This document shows positions 52,122 through 59,607 of a DNA stretch of 64,000 nucleotides, one piece after another. A program made the translations under genes and the position numbers. Source of the stretch: Atribacter laminatus (GTDB taxonomy: Bacteria > Atribacterota > Atribacteria > Atribacterales > Atribacteraceae); NCBI RefSeq assembly GCF_015775515.1, contig NZ_CP065383.1, forward strand, positions 496,001 through 560,000, written 5' to 3'. Within the stretch, counting starts at the first letter, position 1; each line of letters begins with the position of its first letter. A model generated the notes under the pieces. The model did not search any database. It was not told where the DNA came from and was given only the letters and a program-made list of their open reading frames with translations.

Positions 52122-53447
52122 TTAACCTGCTTTTTCCTCCATCATTTTAAGGAAGTTTTTGACCACCTCTGGATCAAACTGTTTCCCTGATTGGTTTTGC
52201 AATTCAATCAAAGCTTCTTGAGGTGCCAATGAGCTTTTATAGGGTCGAGGTTGAATCATCAAATCATAGGTATTTACCACAGAAGAAATCCTCGAAATCA
52301 GTGGAATATCTTCATGAGAGAGTCCACGTGGGTATCCTGATCCATTCCACCATTCACAATAGCTTAAGGCAGCATCTGCTATTTGATTGGTAAAAGGAAA
52401 ATATTGAAGAACGCGGTAACTAATTTCTGGAATTTTCCTAAGGGTTAATTTCTCTGTTATAGTTAACGGTTCTTTTTTTAAAAGCAGATGACGGTGAATA
52501 GTGATTTTCCCAATATCGTGAAGAGCGGCTAATAACAGAAGATTATTTAAGGCTTGTTGATCAAGTTGAAGAATTTCACCCAATTGATGATGATAAAGAA
52601 GATTTTGCGTGTTCCCTTCTTTCTGAAAAAGCTTTTTGACTTCCCAATATTTAAATTTTAATGAAGCAAACAGTTGATCCCTGATTAACTGACTTTCGAC
52701 TGTCTTTTTGTGATACATTTCGTCTTCAGCTTGTTTTAAAACTTCTTTGATTTGATCTCCAGGATGACTTTTAGTACCAATTCCAAGAGAAATGGTAATT
52801 GGTATCGTGTCGGTTTTTCTTTTTTGACAAAGTTCTGAGATCCGTTGGATAATAGCTTGGGCTGTTACTCCTGAGGTTTTTGGTAAAAGAATGATGAATT
52901 CATCCCCTCCCCAACGGGCTATGATATCTTCTTTTCGGCAAGAATCCCTGAGAATTGTTGCTACATCAACTAAAAGTTCATCACCACAGTCGTGACCGTA
53001 GATATCATTCACCAACTTCAATCCGTTGACATCACCCATAATTAAACTTATCGGTAGTTGGCGCTCAGTATCGAGTCTTTTTATTTCCTCTTCAAAAAGA
53101 ACCCGATTCCATAGTCCAGTGAGGGGATCGTGTAAAATCATATCACTGGAAAAATACTTCTGACTTTTTATCGTAAAATCTTGAAAAGATTCTTCATCTT
53201 CATAAAAATAAAACTTTACTTGATTATCCATTGGTTGAATCCTATTGTCTTCATTCTCTTCTATGAATATTTCGTCTTTTTCATCCTGATTAAAAGGAGC
53301 TTTCTGGTTATTTACTTTGATTTGATCTTTTGGTTGGAAAGAATTCGAGTTAAAATTATTTTGGTTGAATGAGTTGAAAAGTTCGTTTCTGTAATTTTTT
53401 TGGTTTATGGTAGGATTTAAACCCCTTTTAAGGGCTTTTCTTTTCAA
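52122..53447 (-). CDS. GGDEF diguanylate cyclase with a C-terminal HD-GYP-like domain
   Basis: The 441-aa protein has a Asn/Gln/Lys-rich N-terminus (about 1-75), a linker, and a GGDEF domain (about 100-255) with RWGGDEF at 178-184 (active site intact) and RKED at 171-174, a probable c-di-GMP inhibitory site. An HD-GYP-type domain follows (about 285-440) with AALHDIGK (His310, Asp311) and GSGYP. The usual HHE before xxxGxGYP reads YCE (363-365), so two metal-binding His are missing and phosphodiesterase activity is doubtful. No membrane segment. Start is TTG 53447 behind GGGGAAAG. Confidence 0.9.
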   Translation of the reverse strand: MKRKALKRGLNPTINQKNYRNELFNSFNQNNFNSNSFQPKDQIKVNNQKAPFNQDEKDEIFIEENEDNRIQPMDNQVKFYFYEDEESFQDFTIKSQKYFSSDMILHDPLTGLWNRVLFEEEIKRLDTERQLPISLIMGDVNGLKLVNDIYGHDCGDELLVDVATILRDSCRKEDIIARWGGDEFIILLPKTSGVTAQAIIQRISELCQKRKTDTIPITISLGIGTKSHPGDQIKEVLKQAEDEMYHKKTVESQLIRDQLFASLKFKYWEVKKLFQKEGNTQNLLYHHQLGEILQLDQQALNNLLLLAALHDIGKITIHRHLLLKKEPLTITEKLTLRKIPEISYRVLQYFPFTNQIADAALSYCEWWNGSGYPRGLSHEDIPLISRISSVVNTYDLMIQPRPYKSSLAPQEALIELQNQSGKQFDPEVVKNFLKMMEEKAG

Positions 53448-53597
53448 TTCAATCTTTCCCCTCGTTCCGGTAAAACTTCTGTTTTAAAAACCAATGATTT
53501 TCTTTTAAATCGCTTTTTCCCCTCTTTTAAAAATGAAAAAAAATGATGATTATATAATAATATTTTATTCAGATTTTTTGCTTTATGAAGGTTTTTT

Positions 53598-53672
53598 TGG
53601 TGGCGCAACCGGGAATTGAACCCGGGCTTGCGGATTGAGAGCCCGCCGAACTAACCACTATTCTATTGCGCC
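53598..53672 (-). tRNA. tRNA-Glu (CTC)
   Basis: The cloverleaf reads GGCGCAA/TTGCGCC acceptor, GAA/TTC D stem, GCGGG CTCTCAA TCCGC anticodon arm (anticodon CTC), CCGGG TTCAATT CCCGG T arm, discriminator A, and encoded CCA. Four bases separate it from tRNA-Gln upstream. Confidence 0.93.
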
Positions 53673-53676
53673 ACGT

Positions 53677-53750
53677 TGGCTGAGAGGGGTGGATTCGAAC
53701 CACCATTCCATGATCCAGAGTCACGTGTCCTACCCTTAGACGACCTCTCA
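53677..53750 (-). tRNA. tRNA-Gln (CTG)
   Basis: Acceptor TGAGAGG pairs with CCTCTCA, discriminator G, encoded CCA. Anticodon arm CGTGA CTCTGGA TCATG (anticodon CTG). T arm GGTGG TTCGAAT CCACC. U1 and G73 match the usual glutamine tRNA identity features. Confidence 0.93.
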
Positions 53751-54747
53751 GCGATCAAGCAGAAAATATAATACCATCACTATTCAGTATTTTCAATAAT
53801 TTATTGGCTTCTCCAAACTTTGATAAATTCAATTTTTACAAAATGAGGTCTATCCAGAAAATACCGTGAACCGTGAAGTGTGAACCGTGAACAGTTTAAA
53901 AATCCACCCTCATCCTCACCTTCTCCCATCAAGGGAGAAGGAATCATAGCGATGAGTCATCCTGAGCCCTCGCTTTTTGAGGGCGTGAGGATCTCATCTT
54001 TTTAATTTTTTATTTTTTTTATAAATACTTTAAAAGATGAGATTGCCACGTCGCCTAGGACGCTCCTCGCAATGACGGGCCGGGTTGATGAGATTGCCAC
54101 GTCGCTGCGCTCCTCGCAATCAGGCTGTGTCATAATTATTCTGTAAAATTTTTACCACCACTTAGGTTAATATTTTACAGGAATATTGGGAATAGATAAC
54201 CAAAAAACTGAAGATAAATATAATGTATCCTCTACTTTTAAGCTCTTCTTGGTGTATGAAGGGGATTGTGACACAGCCTGAATGACAGAGCAGGAGGAAA
54301 TAATTCAAATCCCCCTCACCCCCTTTGCTAAAGGGGGAAACGATTCCTGGGTTAGTATTTTCATCATCAATTGGTACCACAATGTGGCATGAGGGTCTAT
54401 CCTGAAAATACCAGAACGTTTTTTAAGGTAATTCTTTTAGAGCAACTCACCAGGATTTCACTCTGTCCTGGGCTTTCACCCTCATCCCCACTTTCTCCCC
54501 TCCAGGGAGAAGGAACTCTAAATCGTCATTGCGAGGAACGAAGTGACGTGGCAATCTCTCATGCTCAATCTTTATTATTTTCTCTCTTTATATAAAGGGA
54601 AATTAAGAGGGATTCAATTAGTTACTAAAAAACTCAAATCCCCCTCACCCCCTTTGCTAAAGGGGGAAACGATTCCTGGGTAAGTATTTTCATCATCAAC
54701 TGGTGCCACAATGTGGCATGACGGTCTATCCTGAAAATGGTTCCTTC
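53751..54747. repeat. 1 kb repeat mosaic with MITE copy C
   Basis: Heptads GTGAACC, GTGAAGT, GTGAACC, GTGAACA at about 53868-53895; a family-1 hairpin at 53956-53998 (GCCCTC/GAGGGC); family-2 units at about 54040-54120, the last split by the MITE at 54121-54280; GGGGG inverted repeats near 54310-54345 and 54640-54672; family-3 units at about 54354-54410 and 54687-54740 (GCCACA/TGTGGC); a family-2 unit near 54527-54560. The second family-3 unit ends at the gltX stop. No gene. Confidence 0.75.
54121..54280. mobile_element. MITE, 160 bp, copy C
   Basis: Ends CAGGCTGTGTCATAAT and CAGGCTGTGTCACAAT, AAT flanks at 54118-54120 and 54281-54283. Same interior as copy A in reverse orientation. Confidence 0.85.
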
Positions 54748-56235
54748 TCACTTACCACATTGCTTTCGTATTCTTATTTGGTTTAAGGTGCGATCAATCC
54801 TCAACAGTACTTTCTCTTTCCCTAAAATTTCCAAGAGTTCAAAAAGCCCGGGTCCTCCCTTCACTCCAGAAATTGCCATACGAAGAGGGTGAATAAATTG
54901 AGCAGCTTTTATTTTATGTTTCTCTGTTAAATTTCTAATCACATCTTCAGTGGCTTCAATATTAAATTCATCAAGTTTTCCGAACTCTTCTTGACAGAGA
55001 ACCAATCGATCTTCGGCACCTTCACCCATCAATACCTTATCAAAGGCTATCCAATCATATTCAAAATCATCAGTAAAAAAATACTTGGCATCTTCGGTTA
55101 TTTGACCCACATACTTCATACGCTCCCGCATAACGGCAACAATTTTTTCACAATAACGGATAAAATCTGGAGTTACTGCCTTCGGTTTAACGACTTGTTC
55201 TCGAATCAAAATTTCCGTTAACATTTGAACCAGTGTTGATTGATCGGCTTCCCGAATATAAACGCTGTTCATCCAATTTAGTTTATCCAGATCAAAAACC
55301 GCCGAATGTTTGCTCACTTGATCTAAGGAGAATCTTTCGATGATTTCCTGACGAGTAAATATTTCTTTCTCTTCTTCCCCAGAAGCCCAGCTTAATCGGG
55401 CTAAGTAATTAACCATAGCATCAGGGAGATACCCTTTATCCCGATAATAGGTAACCGAAGGGGAACCGTGCCGCTTGCTTAATCGGGTTTTATCTTTTCC
55501 AAGTATCATCGGTATATGCGCATATTGAGGTACTGGAAATCCTAATGCTTTATAAAGAAGAACTTGACGAGGGGTGTTAGAGATATGATCATCTCCTCTT
55601 ATTACATGAGTAATCTTCATATATGCATCGTCAACTACGCAAGCAAAATTATAAGTCGGCATCCCATCCGATTTTAATAGAACAAAATCATCCAGTTCGA
55701 CATTGTTGAAGGTTACATCACCTCGAAGCATGTCAATGAAAGATGTTTCGCCTTCGGGAATGAAAAACCGAACCACCGATCTGGCTCCCTGACTCAATCG
55801 GGTTTCAATTTCTTCTGGTGAGAGCCGAAGGCATTTGCGATCATAACGCCAATTTTTCCCTTCTGCCATTGTTTTTTCTCGACGTTCAGCTAACTCTTCA
55901 GCAGTACAAAAACACCGATAGGCTTTCCCGGTTTGTAATAACTTTAGGAGCTGTTCTTGATAAAAGGACAACCTCATGCTTTGATAATAGGGTTTAAAAG
56001 GACCATCAACTCCTGGACCTTCATCCCAATTAAAGCCAAGCCATTCTAAGCTATCAAGAATAACCTCTACTGACTCATCGGTGGAGCGGGCAACATCGGT
56101 ATCTTCAATTCGAAGCACAAACACTCCGCCCATTTTTCTTGCATATGCCCAATTAAATAATGACGTTCGGGCACCCCCTAAATGAAGAAACCCAGTAGGA
56201 CTCGGGGCAAACCGTACTCTAACTGTTTTTTCCAT
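54748..56235 (-). CDS. gltX: Glutamyl-tRNA synthetase
   Basis: The 495-aa class I synthetase has RFAPSPTGFLHLGGART (HIGH motif as HLGG 18-21), HVIRGDDHISNTPRQVLLY, and KTRLSKRHG (KMSKS loop). Length is normal for bacterial GluRS. It charges tRNA-Glu and, in organisms lacking GlnRS, also tRNA-Gln, which an amidotransferase then corrects. Both tRNA-Gln and tRNA-Glu genes lie about 1 kb downstream on the same strand. RBS GGAGG precedes ATG 56235. An internal Cys-containing segment (YRCFCTAEEL) is present. Confidence 0.95.
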   Translation of the reverse strand: MEKTVRVRFAPSPTGFLHLGGARTSLFNWAYARKMGGVFVLRIEDTDVARSTDESVEVILDSLEWLGFNWDEGPGVDGPFKPYYQSMRLSFYQEQLLKLLQTGKAYRCFCTAEELAERREKTMAEGKNWRYDRKCLRLSPEEIETRLSQGARSVVRFFIPEGETSFIDMLRGDVTFNNVELDDFVLLKSDGMPTYNFACVVDDAYMKITHVIRGDDHISNTPRQVLLYKALGFPVPQYAHIPMILGKDKTRLSKRHGSPSVTYYRDKGYLPDAMVNYLARLSWASGEEEKEIFTRQEIIERFSLDQVSKHSAVFDLDKLNWMNSVYIREADQSTLVQMLTEILIREQVVKPKAVTPDFIRYCEKIVAVMRERMKYVGQITEDAKYFFTDDFEYDWIAFDKVLMGEGAEDRLVLCQEEFGKLDEFNIEATEDVIRNLTEKHKIKAAQFIHPLRMAISGVKGGPGLFELLEILGKEKVLLRIDRTLNQIRIRKQCGK

Positions 56236-56286
56236 AAAAAAAGATCCTCCTCATAAATCCCATTTCCTTGTTGGTCATCAAAAGAA

Positions 56287-56682
56287 TCAGACTTGTCTTG
56301 GAACAACAAAAATTCCTTCCCCTTCGGCAACGATTTCTTGATCTTGAATTATCTCACCCTGGGCTTTAATTATTCTACCGTTGATTTCTACTATACGACC
56401 CCGTATCTGGATTTTCTCATCAGTGCGACAAGGTTTTCGATACTTTACAGTTAGGGTACCGGTCATGGCTTTTTGGCCGGATTTTTTTACTGCCTGGGCC
56501 ATTATTTCATCGAGAAAAGTTGCCACAATGCCTCCATGAACCACTCCATCAAAACCTTGATACTGAAATGGAATAGTGGTTTCGGAAATCGTGTCCCCTT
56601 TATCCTCTTTAAATTTCAACTTAAAACCTATGGGGTTTTTATCGCCGCAGAGAAAACAATGATGAGTATCGGGAAAATCCAT
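56287..56682 (-). CDS. PaaI-type hotdog thioesterase
   Basis: The 131-aa hotdog-fold protein has CFLCGDKNPIGFKLKF near the start, FDGVVHGGIVATFLDEIMAQ (His-Gly-Gly and the acidic helix of the active site), and TLTVKYRKP. Such proteins hydrolyse acyl-CoA thioesters. The substrate is unknown. Nearest neighbours are gltX and the YibQ-like gene on the same strand. Start ATG 56682 after AGGTGA. Confidence 0.88.
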   Translation of the reverse strand: MDFPDTHHCFLCGDKNPIGFKLKFKEDKGDTISETTIPFQYQGFDGVVHGGIVATFLDEIMAQAVKKSGQKAMTGTLTVKYRKPCRTDEKIQIRGRIVEINGRIIKAQGEIIQDQEIVAEGEGIFVVPRQV

Positions 56683-56787
56683 TATTCGGTATCACCTCGA
56701 ATCAGATTATTCAAAAAGAAATGACCCGCTCAAATAATTTTGTACGGGGGTTCTCTAAAAAAACATCCTTTCTTGGTGCAGCATTCT

Positions 56788-57921
56788 CTAAGGAGCGTTC
56801 TGACTCTTCTTCCTGCTTTGTTGAATTAATTCTGAAAGAAAAACAAACTCGACTTCTGGGTCATTGAAAGAATGAAAAAAAGACTCCAGAGCCAGGTAAG
56901 TTTCTGGCTTCACATGACCAATAGCAATCGAATAACCTCTTTTTTTAGCTATTGATACTGCTTCCCGAAGTTTTTGTTGGATATATTCAATCGAAGTATC
57001 TCCATCAATAAAAATATCCCTTCGAAAAGAAAGGAGCCCTAATTCTTGAGCTACATCAAAAGCCCGCGACTGATCACTGGTTACACTGTCTAAAAACATA
57101 AGATTCGATTTTTTTAAAGCTAACATGAGATTCCTCATTAGCTTAGAATCCTGGGTCGCTTTTGAACCTTTATGGTTATTTAGACCCCGTGCCGTTGGCA
57201 GATTGGTAATGGCCTTTTTTATAATATCATTAACCCGGGCTTCATCATCGCCGGTTCTCAAAATCAAAGTCTCATTATTATTTTGTTCATTATCCAAGGC
57301 TTCCATGGGAAGATGAATGATTATTTCTTTTCCCTGCTCACTAAACTTCTCTCCCAATGAACGGCTGAGAGGAAGGTGGGGGAAAACGGCATAGGTTATC
57401 TTTTGGGGAAGTTTTAAAAAGCGTTCTGCATTGGTTCGATTGTACCCTAAATCATCAATCACAATCGCCACCTGATAGCGAGGTTGGAAATAAACCTCCA
57501 AGGTAAACCATGGCATAAGATCTTGAAAAAGAAAATAGACGTCTTTTTCATTGAGAGTTCTTTTTTCACCATAAAATCCAAAGCCAAAAAGAACATTAAA
57601 AATTGCCAGGAGACGATCTGATATCTCCTCACGGTAGTATTCTGGAACATCCTCCATCATGACTTTCCAAGATTTTCCCGTTTCTGGATTTTCAATAATA
57701 TTTACAGTCAGTTCGGGAAAAAGGTTATTCATTTCATGGAATAGGAATAACGAAAGCCAACGGTCTTGCTGGGAAGGGATAACTTTTGCCAAAGCAATAT
57801 ATTTATTGTTGAGCGCTCCATCCTGTTGAATTTCATAAATTAAGACTGCCGAACAAATCAAGACCGAGGCAATTAATACCCAAAATATCGTCTTACTCAG
57901 GGACATTGTTTTCTTTTTCAT
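56788..57921 (-). CDS. Divergent polysaccharide deacetylase (YibQ/DUF610-like)
   Basis: The 377-aa protein has one N-terminal membrane helix (about 10-28), then an extracytoplasmic region and a deacetylase-like barrel with VAIVIDDLGYN, TYAVFPHLPLS, IIIHLPMEAL, RGLNNHKGS and MFLDSVTS. These are the YibQ family motifs, where some members keep Asp/His metal ligands. It overlaps the ctpA stop by 29 nt, so both are cotranscribed. A role in envelope glycan turnover is inferred. Confidence 0.88.
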   Translation of the reverse strand: MKKKTMSLSKTIFWVLIASVLICSAVLIYEIQQDGALNNKYIALAKVIPSQQDRWLSLFLFHEMNNLFPELTVNIIENPETGKSWKVMMEDVPEYYREEISDRLLAIFNVLFGFGFYGEKRTLNEKDVYFLFQDLMPWFTLEVYFQPRYQVAIVIDDLGYNRTNAERFLKLPQKITYAVFPHLPLSRSLGEKFSEQGKEIIIHLPMEALDNEQNNNETLILRTGDDEARVNDIIKKAITNLPTARGLNNHKGSKATQDSKLMRNLMLALKKSNLMFLDSVTSDQSRAFDVAQELGLLSFRRDIFIDGDTSIEYIQQKLREAVSIAKKRGYSIAIGHVKPETYLALESFFHSFNDPEVEFVFLSELIQQSRKKSQNAP

Positions 57922-59095
57922 TGATAATCCTTTTTAACTCCTGAATGGCAATATCTATTTGTTCTTCTTCATTTTCAACTACAACTTCGGGTTGAATTCC
58001 TTCACCATCAATATCAGTTCCATCGGGTAAGTAATATTTTGAAATAGTAAATATAACTCCTCCCTGGTGAGAAAGTGGAAAAATCTGCTGTACTACACCT
58101 TTTCCAAAGGTTGTCTCTCCAATAAGGGGTGTTTTTAAAATGTCCCGAAAAATTCCTGCCATTATCTCAGCTCCACTGGCCGTTCCCTTATTTATTAAAG
58201 CAACCATAGGGAGATCAACAATTTTTTCAACAGGATTTTCCAACGACTCACGGTTTCCGTTCCGATCTTCAATAAAAAGGATACTCGTATCTCTCGGCAC
58301 AAACAAACCCGAACAAATAATTGCCGAGGAAAGAAGACCACCTGGATTATTTCTTAAATCGATTACCAGCCCCTTGACCTCCAAAAGCTTTAATTGCTTA
58401 ATAGCATCTTCGACCTCAACATTGGTTCGTCCATGGTATTCAATAATTCGAATTAAACCGATGCCTTCTTCTAAGAGTTCAAATTCTACGCTTTTTATTT
58501 TAATAATATCTCTAATAACTGTTACGGTAATAGGATCCGCTATTCCTTCTCTTTGTAATTGTAGGACAACTTTTGTTCCCCTATCACCCCGAAGTCTCCG
58601 TACTGATTCATCTAATGGCATTCCCGAAGTAGATTCTCCATCTATTTGACTAATCACGTCACCAGCCTTTACCCCAGCCTGGGAAGCCGGTGATCCCTGA
58701 TAAGGTGTAATGATGGTCAATTTATCATCTTTAATCGCAATTACTATTCCTAAGCCAGAAAACTCGCCTTCAATACGATCGCTGGTTTCTATTTTGAGAT
58801 CTTCTTCATTTAAATAGCGAGCATAGGGATCTCCTGTGGCTTTCAATACACCTCGTATCGCTTCCTCCATCAAATCATTTTCATCAATTTCTTTCTCTGA
58901 ATAATATTGATTCTTTATTAGATAAATAGTCTCGAGAAGTGGTTGCCATTTATCGCTTTCTATTTCTGTTGAAAAATAAGTATCATAACGATTGGCCTGA
59001 ACTGAAGTAACAACGATTAGTCCCAAAAGAACCGCGATAATAACTACCCAAATGGCTAAACGTTTTTTTTGCAAGTTGTTCACCTCAAACTCCAT
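57893..59095 (-). CDS. C-terminal processing protease (S41, CtpA-like)
   Basis: The 400-aa protein has an N-terminal membrane anchor (about 12-32), a PDZ domain (about 105-180: FSGLGIVIAIKDD, AGVKAGDVISQIDG), then the catalytic domain with DLRNNPGG, NKGTASGAEIM (Ser307) and GETTFGKGVV (Lys332), the Ser-Lys dyad. It cuts envelope or secreted proteins near their C-termini. In several bacteria CtpA-type enzymes act near cell division and peptidoglycan, fitting the FtsEX-EnvC neighbours. Confidence 0.94.
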   Translation of the reverse strand: MEFEVNNLQKKRLAIWVVIIAVLLGLIVVTSVQANRYDTYFSTEIESDKWQPLLETIYLIKNQYYSEKEIDENDLMEEAIRGVLKATGDPYARYLNEEDLKIETSDRIEGEFSGLGIVIAIKDDKLTIITPYQGSPASQAGVKAGDVISQIDGESTSGMPLDESVRRLRGDRGTKVVLQLQREGIADPITVTVIRDIIKIKSVEFELLEEGIGLIRIIEYHGRTNVEVEDAIKQLKLLEVKGLVIDLRNNPGGLLSSAIICSGLFVPRDTSILFIEDRNGNRESLENPVEKIVDLPMVALINKGTASGAEIMAGIFRDILKTPLIGETTFGKGVVQQIFPLSHQGGVIFTISKYYLPDGTDIDGEGIQPEVVVENEEEQIDIAIQELKRIINEKENNVPE

Positions 59096-59607
59096 CTACC
59101 CTTAGGAGTAGATGAATAGCGCTTGATTTCCTTTTATTCATTGCAAATCTCATTCTATTCTGAAAATACAGGAATAAGTAAAAAATGATAAAGAAACCTT
59201 TATAAAAGACGAGATTGCCACGTCACTTCGTTCCTCGCAATGACAGGGCGGGAAAAAATTCAAATCCCCCGAACCCCTTTGCTAAAGGTGGAGATTATTT
59301 CTTGAGTATTTATTTTCATCCTCATTGGGTGCTGCAAAGCAGCATAAAGGTCCATCCTGAAAACCCACGGGCATGACAAATCAAGCCCCCACAAAAATAT
59401 TAAAAATTGGAGGGACACAATACATTATGCCCATTCTTTAATTCATGATTCGACATGCCATGGCATGTCGAATCATGGGTTTTCATCCTCATCAAGTGCC
59501 ACGAAGTGACACGAGGATCTATTCTGTATCGACAAAAAAAATAACTAAAGAATTATTTTAACATAGACTGAATAACCCAAACACAATAAATAAATTTAAG
59601 AAGAAAA
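59096..59607. repeat. Repeat mosaic with extended palindrome
   Basis: Contains a family-2 unit at about 59213-59245, a GGGGG-type inverted repeat near 59265-59290, family-3 units at about 59312-59363 (TGCTGC/GCAGCA) and 59485-59525 (GCCAC/GTGAC), and the 20-bp palindrome at 59451-59470, here extended to a perfect 34-bp palindrome (59444-59477). No gene. Confidence 0.75.
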
